This document shows positions 42,883 to 53,810 of a stretch of 64,000 nt of DNA, piece after piece. This DNA comes from Astragalus membranaceus (Eukaryota; Streptophyta; Magnoliopsida; Fabales; Fabaceae). The notes below the pieces were generated by a model. The model was not told the origin of the DNA. It saw only the letters and a list, made by a program, of their open reading frames with translations, and did not search any database. Location: the NCBI GenBank assembly GCA_039519185.1, contig CM076854.1, forward strand, positions 155,554,166-155,618,165, in the 5' to 3' direction. Each line of letters begins with the position of its first letter. Position 1 is the first letter of the stretch. The translations under genes and the position numbers were made by a program.

Positions 42883-42953
42883 TAATGTTTTAGTTCTGTT
42901 TTTCTCTCAGGTGTTTAAATTCAGAAGAAATAAGTTCCTGGTGCAGAGAAGAA

Positions 42954-43181
42954 CGCACGATCCGTGAAAAAAAAAAAGGCGAGCCAAGGATCAGAAACTT
43001 TCGCACGAACCGTGCGCCGTCTCGCACGATCCGTGCGCCTACTGGTGATAAAACGCCAAAGATCAGAAACTTTCGCACGATCCGTGCGCCTTCTCGCACG
43101 ATCCGTGCGCTTACTGGTGCTCAGCGCCCTGCTATCAGATTCTTTCGCACGATCCGTGCGTAATTAAGCACGACCCGTGCG
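42954..43181. repeat. Palindrome cluster CGCACGATCCGTGCG, internal
   Basis: Seven copies (one truncated to CGCACGATCCGTGA, one with GAACC) lie between pol and ORF2. They match the LTR clusters. Short tandem text AAGATCAGAAACTTT or GGATCAGAAACTTT accompanies two of them. Confidence 0.9.
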
Positions 43182-43606
43182 TCCTGGAAAAGCGTTTTTT
43201 TCGTTTTCCCCCTCATTTAAAGGAGCACTAACCGCTCCCTTATTCATCTTCTTCATCTTCTTCATCTCTTCTAAACCTCCATACCCATACCTTCCCAACC
43301 TTCAAATACATCCAAACAACACCCAAACCTCCATAAAAACTACTCAAATCAACTACCCACAACTCCCACTACAAAACCCACCCATTAAAATCACCATACA
43401 ACCCCTCTCCACCAAATCCCCAAATTCGTAATCCTCCATAACCATAACCCAAACCCTCCATAAACACCCCCAAAACACCACCCAATCATCAAAACACCAC
43501 CCAATACACAATACCCACCACCAAAAACACTCTATTCACCTTCCAAAACCCAAAAACCCCAAAATCTTTCAATCACCAAAAACCACACTTTTGAGGAAAT
43601 TCGAAA
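43182..43606 (+). other. Leader of Athila ORF2
   Basis: This AC/CAAA-rich, A-poor-in-G stretch (43260-43600) has many ACCCAAAACACC-like phrases. No recognised coding domain is present. It leads to the ATG at 43607 in context GAAAATGGC. Confidence 0.5.
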
Positions 43607-44863
43607 ATGGCCCCTAAAAAAGCAAAAGTCAGTGATGTTGCAGGTACCTCTACCGGGAAAAGGTTAAAGAAAGTTGGTGTCAGTTCCAGCAACCTACACG
43701 GAATCGTCTTCAAGGATGAAACTCAAGGTCAAAAGTATGAGTTGCTGGGCAACAGAAAAATGGTTCCCACAAGGTATCCCCATATGCTAACCCTTCAACT
43801 TCTTGGGATTGATGATAATGTGAACCAGCTGCTCGCAAATCTCGGCTGGCTGGATTTCCTGGAAATTGCAAGGTGTACCTATGAAGGTATTACTCTTGAA
43901 TTCTTAAGTTCATTGTGCTTCTTTGAGGATAGGAGTGATAGTGGAATCCCAAATCGCAAATTGTCTTTTAGACTCTTTAATGTGGATTTCAATTTGTCAT
44001 TGACTGAATTTTGTGCGTTGCTGGGTTTTAAAAATGAGGGATTTATTCATGATTCTAGACACCCTGAAGAAAAGCCTGAGGGATTTTGTGCTAAAACATT
44101 TTGGGCTGAGTTAACTGGTAAGGGACATTATGAGGCAAGAGCCGCAAAAGCTAGTTCCATCCACAATCCGGTTTTCCGGTATGTTCATAGAGTAATGGCA
44201 TGTACCATTTTTGGTAGAGGAGAAGCCGGTGTGGTAAGGGTCGCTGAACTGTTTATTCTGTGGGCAATGGTAAACGGATACACTGTGAACACTTGCTATT
44301 ATCTCATCAGTCATCTGGCTAGTATAGCAGAGCATGGGAGGGGATTAACTGTTGTGGGTGGAATGGTCACATATATTGCTGAAAAACTGGGCTTGGATGG
44401 CAAGTTGGATGACTTGGAGGAAGTAGAAGGTAACACGCACATTGATTTGGAATTGTGTAGCAGCATGCAAATGATTAAGCAATCAGAGCGGCGCAGAGAT
44501 AGATATTATCTGCTGATTTCTAGGCAAAGATCAATCTTATTGCCGGACAACACCAGGACAGACATAAGAAATAAAGCAAATTGGCTTTACCCAGTTACTG
44601 ATGGGGTAAACCAACAAGAAGAGCCAGTGCAAGGGAGAGATGAAGAAATGGCTGATCAGGGAGTGCAGGAGAACTCTAACTTTAATATGCAGGCATGGTG
44701 TGCCAGAATAGAGGCACATCAGGAGAGGCATGGAGAAGAGCTACAGCTAATCAGGCAAGACCAGCTGTATCATAGTCAGCAGATGGAGCACATGTCAGAC
44801 ATGCTCCGCACTATGATGCAGCACTTCAGCATCAACCAGGCTCCCCCGCCTGGGCAGCAGTGA
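43607..44863 (+). CDS. Athila second ORF (Athila ORF-1-like domain, env position)
   Basis: The ORF is open for 418 codons after integrase, where some Athila elements carry a putative envelope-like gene. The N-terminus is basic and nuclear-signal-like (MAPKKAKVSDVAG ... GKRLKKV). A conserved alpha-rich domain of the plant Athila ORF-1 family follows (NLGWLDFLEIARCTYEGITL, FRLFNVDFNLSLTEFCALLG, RVAELFILWAMVNGYTVNTC; about residues 75-260). The C-terminus is rich in Gln and His (QERHGEELQLIRQDQLYHSQ). I see no clear signal peptide or membrane anchor, so an envelope role is not supported by this copy. The function is unknown. A spliced subgenomic RNA would be needed for expression from the LTR. 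Confidence 0.75.
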   Translation: MAPKKAKVSDVAGTSTGKRLKKVGVSSSNLHGIVFKDETQGQKYELLGNRKMVPTRYPHMLTLQLLGIDDNVNQLLANLGWLDFLEIARCTYEGITLEFLSSLCFFEDRSDSGIPNRKLSFRLFNVDFNLSLTEFCALLGFKNEGFIHDSRHPEEKPEGFCAKTFWAELTGKGHYEARAAKASSIHNPVFRYVHRVMACTIFGRGEAGVVRVAELFILWAMVNGYTVNTCYYLISHLASIAEHGRGLTVVGGMVTYIAEKLGLDGKLDDLEEVEGNTHIDLELCSSMQMIKQSERRRDRYYLLISRQRSILLPDNTRTDIRNKANWLYPVTDGVNQQEEPVQGRDEEMADQGVQENSNFNMQAWCARIEAHQERHGEELQLIRQDQLYHSQQMEHMSDMLRTMMQHFSINQAPPPGQQ

Positions 44864-45730
44864 TCATGTGAGCTTTCTTTTACCCTTTCATGCTATTTAC
44901 TCTATAAAATCATTGCGGACAATGTTCAGCCCAAGCATGGGGGGGTATCTTGCCCTTCTTACTGTTTTCCTGCTTTTATTAAGTTTAGTTTATTTTTAAT
45001 AAATATCATCTCCCCTTGTTTCAAGTCTTTGTGAGTTTTGAAAGCATGTTTTATCTAGTAAATGCCTCTTTTGGATTAAATTTTTTTTTGGAATTTATAG
45101 TATTCATCTAGGTGGACTGGCTGGTAAAAATAAATGATTGTTTGCTACTGCTTTTTGGGTTTGCACACACACACTTGAGATTTGTTTTTGGTTATTGGTA
45201 CTATTAGGAGGTTTAGAAAAGAAACTAGAAATTTAGTTCTCTTGGTGACATTCACCGGATGCGAGGTTACTGGAGAAAAATGTCTGAGTTGGGGTATCAA
45301 GCAAAAAAAAAAAAAAAAAAAAAGAGCATCAAGTAAGAAGGGCTGACCACTTTAGTTCAAATTGAAAAGAAAAAAAAATTGTTAATTAAAAGTGGTTGGC
45401 CTACATCAATGAAAAAAAAAAAGCAAGGGAAAAAGAAAATGCTTGAATGCCCAGCGTATAAAGACCCTCCTTTGAGACCCGGTCTAGTGAATGGAAGACC
45501 CAAGCTTAAGAATGCTAGGGAACTAGTTCTATGATGACATTGATATCCTTTCTATTGTGCTGATACCTAAAACTTGTCTCATAAATCACAAAAGCCCAAG
45601 TAGTGAGTCTCAAACCAAAGAAGTGCTGAAATTTACCGCAGGTCCACTTAAGGTTTTATAGGAATTCAGAATTTTTTCCAAAAATTGGCAAATGAGTTTC
45701 ATAGTTTTGCTTGAGGACAAGCAAAGATTC
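44864..45730 (+). other. Athila 3' noncoding region
   Basis: There is no coding sequence. It contains a G-run (44939-44944) and an A21-type tract (45302-45322). It ends in GAGGACAAGCAAAGATTCAAGC, the usual lead-in to the PPT of Athila elements. Confidence 0.65.
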
Positions 45731-45745
45731 AAGCATAGGGGAGTT
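45731..45745 (+). promoter_or_regulatory. Athila polypurine tract
   Basis: AAGCATAGGGGAGTT directly abuts the 3' LTR start TGATAAG. Confidence 0.8.
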
Positions 45746-47136
45746 TGATAAGTCATATTTTAGTAGGTTTTTAGTACTTATTTTAAGTAGTCTATTTGAT
45801 GTTTTTACTTTAATTTAGAAATATTTTACTACAATTGTTTGTTAGTTGTTTTCAGGGCTTACTTTGGAGAAATTAAAGAGTTATTGAGGATTAAAGACCA
45901 AGGAGCAAAAGAGCATTGAAAAAGGAGCAAAAGCAAGTAAAAGAGAGACCAGTGATCAGAAGAACACGCACGATCCGTGCGTGGGTTAGCACGATCCGTG
46001 CGCCCCTGTACGAAAATTAGAAGGATTTTCCAGAAAGATCAGCACGATCCGTGCGTTGTTCCGCACGACCCGTGCGTATCTGTGCGAAAATTGGAAGCAT
46101 GTTCCAGAAAGTTAAGCACGATCCGTGCGTTGTTCCGCACGACCCGTGCGCCTCATCAGTTGCCAGAATTCCTACAGTTTAATTTTGACGCACGATCCGT
46201 GCGCCTTTGGCACACGATCCGTGCGCATTCATCTGATTCTGAAAACTGTCACAAACTCTTCTTATTCCTTTCATTATGGTTGTAATTCGTAATTAGTACC
46301 TTGTCTGCTGATTTTAGACTATAAATAGGACCTTAGATCAGCTATCAAATCAGGATGGGTCATTGGAATTCTACTCCAAAATTAAATCTAAGCTTTTGTT
46401 GTTTTAGTTTTCTGCTCTTTACATTTCTGCTCTCTTTATAATTCTGCACTTTTACTTTCCAGCACTTTTACAATTCTTGTTATCTACATTCAGTCATTTA
46501 CATTATGTCTTTCTCTCCTACTCCCTTGTCTACAATGAGCTATTGTGAGTAGACTTCTTTAGTCTTGGGATTTTGGGAAACAATCCAATGATGGGTCCCT
46601 GAATAATTCCAAGACTAAAACCTATCTTATTAAGGTTTGGATTCTAATCTAATTTCATCGTGCGTTTTGTATAATCCAAATGTCAAGTGATGGACCGAAA
46701 GGGGAAGCTTGACATTGGAACAAATGAAATTAGACAAGGTCAATCAAAGCATGAGAATAGCATTGATGACCTTGGGATAATAAGGTTGTACTTAATGGGT
46801 TTCGGCAATGATCAACCATGAGAATAGGCTTGATCATTGTTTCGAGACACGTTCTTGTTGTCCGAAAGGAAACTTGAATTACACCAAAAGAATACCTTGT
46901 CCTTAGAAACAAACTTAAATAATAAGATAGGGGATAGTTAAGGGATTATTTTTATACCTTCATTGTGATCTACCCAAGATCCCAAGATGCTTTTTATATT
47001 CTAAGTTAAAATCAATTTTTACCAAATCATTCTCTTTCAGCTAATCACCACTAGAAACTAGGTTGGTAATCACATATAACTCTCTGTGGATCGATATTTT
47101 TACTACGCGATAGAACCGTAAACTTGCGGCCTATCA
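45746..47136 (+). repeat. Athila 3' LTR
   Basis: It is 1391 bp, equal in length to the 5' LTR and nearly identical. It has the same eight palindromes (45966-46226) and a TATA box at 46320. Confidence 0.93.
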
Positions 47137-47141
47137 ATAAG

Positions 47142-47521
47142 ATGGGGAAAATGTAGAAGAGAATGAGAAGGAAATAAATAGCGAAATGAGAGAACGAGAA
47201 GAGTGTAGGAGAAAGTTTTATTTATAGACATTTTCGGACGATTCCGGCGGATTTTTAAATAACCGGTGGATTTTTTAATTTTTTTTAAACAAAACGCCGG
47301 AAATTTTACCGGCAGATTTTTTAAATTACCGACGATTTTTAAAAAAAAAATTATTTTTTTTGTTAAAAAAATCCGCCGGTAATTTAAAGAATCTGCCGGA
47401 AAGGTATGGAGGGAAAACAAATTCGCCGGAAATACTCTTTTTTCCGCCGGGAATGCCAAATTTCTGCCGGAACCATTCTGCCGGAAAAAATCTGCCTGTA
47501 ATACGCAGTTTTCTTGTAGTG
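47142..47521. mobile_element. CACTA-type terminal segment with TCCGCCGG repeats
   Basis: It ends TTTTCTTGTAGTG at 47521. Subterminal direct and inverted copies of TCCGCCGG/CCGGCGGA fill 47240-47490, with a purine-rich interior before them (47142-47215). The left end would lie beyond the Athila insertion and is not recognised, so the element is incomplete or its start has decayed. Confidence 0.6.
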
Positions 47522-47529
47522 TATTACTC

Positions 47530-48240
47530 ATGGACTTGAGAGCTAAAAGTTTCATACACATCGATAATTTTGACGGTGGTGAGCCTTCAAACAACGGTTT
47601 GGTTTTTTTGCTAACAAATTATAAATTTTTTGTGCTTCTCCATTCGGAAGTTCATTAGAATTATCGTATTGAGGCTTATCAAATAACACATTCACCCTGA
47701 GAGCATCACAAATCATGTTTTCCATCAACTAAAATTTCTTTATTAGATGAAAGACCAGCACCAAAACTGCTTTATGTCCCTAAGTCAAAACTTGCCGGTT
47801 CTTCCCGATTGTTAACCCAAATCCACCATGATTAGGCTTGAACCCTGGAGTTCATCAAAATAATCATATTGAGGCTCATCAAATGACACATTCACCCCAG
47901 GAGCATCACAAATCATGTTTTTCATCGACTCAAATTCTTCGTTAGATGAAAGACCAACACCGAACTTGCTTGAAGTCCCTAAGTCAAAACTTGTCAATTC
48001 TTCAAGTTCTAATAGGCTTGAACCCTGAATTATACAAGTGATACTTGACTTTATCTTTGGTCCTAATAGGTACATCGTCGCAAAAAATGCATGGACATTT
48101 CATCCCCCCTTCAAGTTCGAACGTATCATGTCGCTTCACTACCAAAATAAACTTTCCAACCCCAAATACAAAAGATTTTTTCATATTTGCTCTTCCGAGA
48201 TATAATCTATCGTACACCAACTACGATTCAATTGATTAAA
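47530..48240 (-). pseudogene. CACTA Tnp2-type transposase, N-terminal remnant
   Basis: On the minus strand the 48220-48002 frame carries FELEGGMKCPCIFCDDVPIR followed by KVKYHLYNSGFKP. This resembles the transposase-associated domain that opens CACTA Tnp2 proteins (basic start, CPC-x2-C pair, HL...GF). The following frame (to 47812) has EFESMKNMICDAPG, also Tnp2-like. Frames shift several times, and part of the sequence is duplicated (47640-47795 and 47845-48000). The catalytic part is absent, so it is a dead fragment. Confidence 0.5.
47640..48000. repeat. Diverged tandem duplication in the Tnp2 remnant
   Basis: Two blocks of about 155 bp share AGCATCACAAATCATGTTTT, TTAGATGAAAGACCA and GTCCCTAAGTCAAAACTTG. 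They are about 205 bp apart. Confidence 0.75.
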
Positions 48241-48305
48241 ATTCATCTACACACATTTAAAAAAATGCGTCCCATGTCCCCAGTAACTTATATACAAATC
48301 ATAGC

Positions 48306-48308
<3 letters not shown>

Positions 48309-48348
<40 letters not shown>

Positions 48349-48349
48349 T
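48309..48349. repeat. (AAT)n microsatellite
   Basis: About thirteen AAT units lie 170 bp downstream of the aquaporin stop codon. The flanks (48250-48510) hold nothing else recognised. Confidence 0.9.
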
Positions 48350-48519
48350 GCAAACAGAAAATACCCAATTTATAAAAAAAGAAAATACATAATAAATTAA
48401 TTGACCCGAACAATTAAGTAACCACAAATAGTAAAAACATAATGATGAGATATACAAATGTCAATTCACCTTATCCGAGCATGTAATTGATCAAGCTATT
48501 AGTACCTACAGAAATTACA

Positions 48520-50003
48520 TTACAGGGGGATTGATGAGCTCCTGAACGACCCCAAAGCCTTGGCCCCTTGACCTCTCAACACGTACTGGTGATAGATTGC
48601 AGCGATAGTAGCACCAATGAAGGGTCCAACCCAGAAAATCCACTGCACACATCATTAATTAATTACTTTACTTCCTTTCCATGAAGGCGGGTCAAATTGA
48701 GAGATTGACATGGGCCGTCAATTGAAAAGATTTTGATATTTAATAATTTAAAAATAAATAAGAAAAGTAAAAATTATATTTTGCTCCTTTATTTTTATTT
48801 TTTATATTTCTCATTTATTAATTGACTTTCAAAAGAAGCTATTTCTCATTTGAAGTAATGGTAATTTTTAATTTTTCTTAAAATTGAATTATTATTATTA
48901 TTATTATTTGTTTGTCAAAAAATGATTGTTCTCTTAAAAAAAAGGATGTTAAAGAGATGCACACAGACCTGGTCATCCCATGCCTTGTCATTGTTGTAAA
49001 TAACAGCAGCTCCAAGACTTCTAGCAGGGTTGATGCCGGTTCCAGTGATAGGGATGGTGGCAAGGTGTACCATGAACACCGCAAACCCAATTGGAAGTGG
49101 TGCCAAAACCTATAGTGTAAACCAAAACAAAATCATTAATAAAAGATACAAGGTTGAAGTAGTCTTAACATTATGAGATTGAAAACAAAATGAAGCAAAG
49201 AAGAAGGGGAAGTAGTAGAAATAAAGTAACATACAGGGACATGTGAATCTCTGGCGTTTCTCTTGGGATCGGTGGCAGAGAAAACGATGTAAACAAGAAC
49301 AAAGGTACCGATAATCTCAGCACCTAAACCAGTTCCTTTGTTGTAGCCAGGAGCTAGCATGTTAACACCACCACCGTACCTTTGGAAATAGCTCTTCTGA
49401 AAAGCTTTCACTAACCCAACACCACATATTGCCCCCAAACATTGAGCCACCATGTAATATATAGCTCTAAACAACGACACCTTCCTCCCCACGAGGAGCC
49501 CAAACGTCACCGCAGGGTTTATGTGACCCCCTACAATAAGGTTAATTACATAAAATTATTCTTCTCTTTATTCATTTTACACATGGAGGGTGTTATGCTC
49601 AAGAATACCATAGAATTCTTCATAGAATAACTAATATATGCATGTTTTTTGGGTGGAGAAAATTAAGTGACAAACTTGTTATGTTATTGTTATTACCAGA
49701 TATGCCGGCGGTGCAGTACACAAGGACAAAAATCATGCCACCAACAGCCCAAGCGATGCCGAGGATGCCAACACCGCCACAATCATCGCCGCCATTATGA
49801 GTATCTGTCTGGCTGTTGTAGCCAATGATGGTTAAAACGGTGATGTAGAGGAAGAGGAGAGTGGCTACGAACTCGGCGATGCCGGCTCTGAAAAAGGACC
49901 ACTTGATGTCGGTGGTGTCAAAAAGAGGCACCGGTTGAGGGTCTTGGTAGTCCTTGTGGTGTGGTAACCCACCTTGAGCTTCGGTATCGATGCCATTTGC
50001 CAT
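48520..50003 (-). CDS. PIP2: Plasma membrane aquaporin, PIP2 type (four exons)
   Basis: This is the only host gene here that looks intact. It encodes a water channel of the plasma membrane with six membrane helices. Exons on the minus strand: 50003-49697 (307 bp), 49530-49235 (296), 49109-48969 (141) and 48642-48520 (123). All junctions are GT-AG and in frame, giving 288 residues. Start MANGIDTEAQGG is chosen over an upstream ATG at 50024 because PIP2 N-termini are short. Motifs: WSFFRAGIAEFVATLLFLY (helix 1), first pore motif GISGGHINPAVTFG across exons 1-2, the PIP signature FSATDPKRNARDSHVP, second pore motif GTGINPARSLG, and C-terminal ALGSFRSSSIPL with serines placed like the phosphorylated PIP2 tail. 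Exon sizes match the standard PIP pattern. I cannot give a subfamily number. Confidence 0.95.
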
Positions 50004-50054
50004 GGAATTGAGAGGTGGTAGCAATTACAGGGAGACAGGGATGTTGGAGTGTGT

Positions 50055-50065
50055 GTATATATATT
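50055..50065 (-). promoter_or_regulatory. Putative TATA box of the PIP2 gene
   Basis: On the minus strand GAATATATATACAC lies about 55 bp before the start codon, implying a short 5' leader of some 25-30 nt. The upstream region 50070-50750 has no gene. The bidirectional CT tract at 50761 is about 700 bp upstream. Confidence 0.45.
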
Positions 50066-50757
50066 CTTCTAGGATAGTAGTCTCACTTTGTGGGAATCAA
50101 TTGTGTTTGTCTATATAAAAGGTTCATGCGAAAAACCTAGTAATAGTAGGGGAAGGATCTTCTAAATATAAGACAAGAAAACTAGTATCTATATCAAAGC
50201 AAGTAAATAATCAACACTTATAGCACACAAAATGTTCTCAAACAGTTCAATCAATTGTATAAGCAGCAACATTTTTGGCCGGTAAGGTAATTAATTCAGT
50301 AGGTTGTTAATTTGTTGAGTACGTACCACATTCTTTAATGTGTATGCAAGAGTCACGTGGAAACGTGGTGAAGGTGGTTCCCAACTTCCCATGATGTGAA
50401 TATATAGGAAGGAAGAAATAGGTACCAAAGAATAATGCATGGAATGGATGCTGAAGTCATGAAGAGTATGAACAGCAACGCTCTCAAACAACTTAACAAA
50501 TAAAAACATCCTGACTATCCAGCTCACACATCTCATTTCTTTGATCTTTTCTCATCTCCAGACCCCACCATCTATCGATCTTTGATCTTTACTACACTTA
50601 GTGTAGGTGTTATTGACATCAACCCTAGTAGGTTTGAGGTTCCCTACACATATTAATTAAAAGTTTTATACTATACTATACTTGAAATTCCGGTACTTAA
50701 AGTTCCTGACCCACAATCTATCTAACTCTTTCTCTTTATTTATTTTTCTGTTGAAAA

Positions 50758-50760
<3 letters not shown>

Positions 50761-50849
<89 letters not shown>
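50761..50849. repeat. (CT)n microsatellite, about 44 units
   Basis: This is a perfect dinucleotide run of about 89 bp upstream of the PIP2 gene. On the minus strand it reads (GA)n. ORFs through it (poly-RE or poly-LS) are not genes. Confidence 0.95.
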
Positions 50850-50853
<4 letters not shown>

Positions 50854-51018
50854 CCATAATCTTCTCACCTAATTTTCTTCTTCTTTTTGATTTTACATCT
50901 ATTTTTGAATTTGTGATGTGCTGAATGAAATTTCTTCATAGAATCCTTTATTTATTTTTTATCGACAATGAGAAATATTATAGTATAAGCCATAAGGGGG
51001 TACCTCAACCCATTATAC

Positions 51019-53332
51019 CACTACAAAAAAACGCAGGATAAACGACGGAAATTAGCGAGGGAAATCAAATCTGTCGATAAACATGACGTAGGTGCGCTTT
51101 TTTCAAAAAAAAAATCCGTCGTTAATGCTGATGTGACCGTTGCGCAGACATTGGAAAGCGTAAGAATCCCAATCCGCCGCTAATTTAAAATTCTGTCGCT
51201 ACTGTCCATCGTTAACGCTGACGTGACAGTTGTGCAGATCTTGAAAAACGTGAAATGAACAGATCCGTCGTTAATTTAAAATTCCCTCGCAACAGATCCG
51301 TCGCTAATACCTTGGAAATTGTGTCATTAAAATATCTGTCGCTAACATCTTAGTCTGTCGCAATTAATCTGTCGCTAAGTTCTATTTTTTTCACTTACAA
51401 CCGAAAACCTCCTCATTTCTCTCTTATCTCCTTCTTTTCTCTTCTCTCACTCGTTTTTCTTTTCTCTTCTCTCCGTCAACCTCCAACAACTTGGTTTACA
51501 AAGAAGAAGCAACAACCATCTCATAATAAAACAGGTATTCCAACCATCATCTCTCCCATTTCGTTTTTGTTTTCATTTTCTATTTTGAATGCTTGCTTAA
51601 AATCCATGATTTCATTTTCTTTTATTTTCGTTTTCTGTGTTGATTTCGTTTTCTCTTTTGAATGCTTAAAATCCATGATTTCGTTTTCTGTTTGGTGCTT
51701 CATAGGGCTGCTCATAGTGTTGTTTTTCTATTTGAATGCTCATAGTGTTGTTTTTCTGTTTTGAATGATGTGAATAATTAATTAACCCTGATTGATTGTG
51801 TGCTAATATTCATTGTGTGGCACTTACAGGTGCTAGATATGGTTGAAGATGCTTGTGAATAATTGTTGGAATAGAGGCAGCTTGAGAGAAAGAGAGAAGT
51901 GAGGTCTGAGAGAGACAAAGACAGAAGTGAGGTCTGAGAGAAAGAGAGCCGTTTTTTTTAAAAAAAAAATCTAAATTAGCGACGGAATTTCCCTCACTAA
52001 TATCCGTCGCTAAATGTGATAAAATTCGTCGCTAAATATTAGCGAGACCCTTTTTAGCGAGGGATTTTTTCGGTCGCTAATTCCCTCGCACTACAAAAAA
52101 ATTGCCCATTAGCGACGGAAATTAGCGAGGGACTAATGTTCCCTCGCAAAAACTGGAATTAGCGACGGAATTTGCGAGGGAATAGGGGCTGTCATATTTT
52201 TGAGAATTAGCGACGGAATTTTGAAAATTAGCGACGGAATTTCAGTCCCTCGCTAATTTTTTACAGTTTTCAGATGATGGGACTCAGTGCAAGTATTTAG
52301 CGACGGAATTTCAGTCCCTCGCTAATTCCCTCGCTAATTTTTGACAGTTTTCAGATGATGGGACACAGTGCAGGGGTTGGTAATTGTGCAGAAATTAGCG
52401 ACGGACAGTTCCGTCGCTAATTCCCTCGCAAATTTTTTTACTTTTTTTTCCTTAAATCCGTTCACTCTTCTTTCTCACTCACAACACCCTCACTCTTCTT
52501 CTCTCCTCTTCACCCTTCCTCTTCCCTTCCTCTTCCTCTACTCTTCACCACCACACAACCACCACCACCACCACCACCACCATCATCACCATACAACCAA
52601 CCTACGGCCTACTCTCCCCTTCCTCTTCCTCTACTCTCTCTCTCACCTACAAACCCTAACCCACCACCACCACCACCGGAGTTACTCTCCCTTTTTCCTC
52701 TTCTTCTCTCCACCTTCTTCCACCACACCACCACCATCGGAGCTCCTCATCCTCTCCCTCTCTCTCTTATGATTTCCCCTTTCCCTCTTCTTCTCTCCAC
52801 CTTCTTCCACCACACCACCACCACACAACCACCACCACCGCCGCCACCACCCACGAAACCACCACCATGAACTCCTCTCTCCACCTACGAATTCCTCTTC
52901 TCTCACCTATACGAATTTCTTTCCACCTTCCACCACCACCACCACCCTCACCACCACAACCACCACAACCACAAAATTAATAATATAATAATTTTTTAAC
53001 AGTATAATAATAAATATATATAATAAAAACAACCATTCAGCACTGGACACGTGTCAGTTTTTTTTTGAAAAACTGCAGTCATTAGTGAGGGAATTAGCGA
53101 GGGATTCAATTCCCTCGCTAATCCCAGTAGCGAGGAGGGAATTAGCGAGGGAACCAGTCCGTCGCTAATTCCCTCGCAAATGACCATTAATAGCGACAGA
53201 TTTTGGTCATTTTGCGAGGGAAATTTCCGTCGCTAATAACCAATTTTTTTGTAGTGTCGCTAAGGCACGTTAGCGACGGATTTTTGGTCATTAGCGACGG
53301 AAAAATCCATCGCCTGTACTGCTTTTGTAGTG
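51019..53332. mobile_element. Small non-autonomous CACTA element (outer)
   Basis: It starts CACTACAAAAAAACGC at 51019 and ends GCTTTTGTAGTG at 53332, with 3-bp TSD TAC at 51016-51018 and 53333-53335. Without the nested element it is about 1.14 kb. Subterminal repeats are of the TTAGCGACGG / CCGTCGCTAA type. The interior is CT-rich, then GA-rich (51400-51950), and has no transposase. Confidence 0.85.
52089..53256. mobile_element. Small non-autonomous CACTA element nested in a relative
   Basis: It starts CACTACAAAAAAATTGCCC at 52089 and ends CAATTTTTTTGTAGTG at 53256, with TSD TCG at 52086-52088 and 53257-53259. Length is 1168 bp. Subterminal arrays of AATTAGCGACGGAAT and TTCCCTCGCTAATT occur at both ends. 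The interior (52450-52980) is a CCACCACC/CTCTTC-rich tract. The proline- and histidine-like ORF there is low-complexity and not supported as a gene. Confidence 0.88.
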
Positions 53333-53394
53333 TACGGTCAAATTACTAGGACATAATGTAGCTCATTGGGCAATTTGAAATCACTAGTGCAAAA

Positions 53395-53810
53395 AAGGGA
53401 TTTAAAGTCAGGCGAAAAGGGGATTTAAAGTCAGGCGCCCGCTTGACTTTTATTAAGTCGACTTTGTATGTCAGGAGTTTTAAAGTCAAGCGATAGCCTG
53501 ACTTCGTAAGTCTGATTTAAAGTCAAGCATTTATTTCGCCTGACTTCGTAAGTCTGTTTTAAAGTCAAGCATTTATTTCGCCTGACTTCGTAAGTCTGTT
53601 TTAAAGTCAAGCATTTATTATTGCCTGACTTCGTAAGTATGATTTAAAGTCAAGCATTTATTCTTGCCTGACTTCGTAAGTATGATTTAAAGTCAAGCAT
53701 TTATTCTTGCCTGACTTCGTAAGTATGATTTAAAGTCAAGCATTTATTCTTGCCTGACTTCATAAGTCTGTTTTAAAGTCAAGCATTATTGCGCCTGACT
53801 TTAAAAGTTT
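53395..53810. repeat. Left subterminal repeats of the Pack-CACTA
   Basis: Seven or eight units of about 43-45 bp each hold AAGTCAAGC ... GCCTGACTT (a small inverted pair) followed by CGTAAGTATGATTT. Units from 53590 to 53790 are nearly identical. Confidence 0.9.

Larger units (their letters stand above)
36008..47136 (+). mobile_element. Complete Athila-type Ty3/gypsy retrotransposon, 11.1 kb
   Basis: It is flanked by TSD ATAAG (36003-36007, 47137-47141). Both LTRs are 1391 bp (36008-37398, 45746-47136) and by my reading differ at three bases. Order: 5' LTR, tRNA-Asp-like PBS, one long gag-pol ORF, a post-pol hairpin, a palindrome cluster, a second ORF at the env position, a noncoding 3' region, PPT and 3' LTR. 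The GGCGCCGTTGCCGGGG primer site, FMDD reverse transcriptase and an extra ORF after integrase place it in the Athila clade. All ORFs are open and the LTRs nearly identical, so it is a recent insertion and may be capable of movement. Confidence 0.93.

Noticed and set aside
50666..50924. Poly-RE and poly-LS ORFs
   Set aside because: Translation of the (CT)n microsatellite.
52368..52906. His/Pro-rich and Gly/Glu-rich ORFs
   Set aside because: CCACCA/CTCTTC low-complexity interior of the inner CACTA element; no domain.
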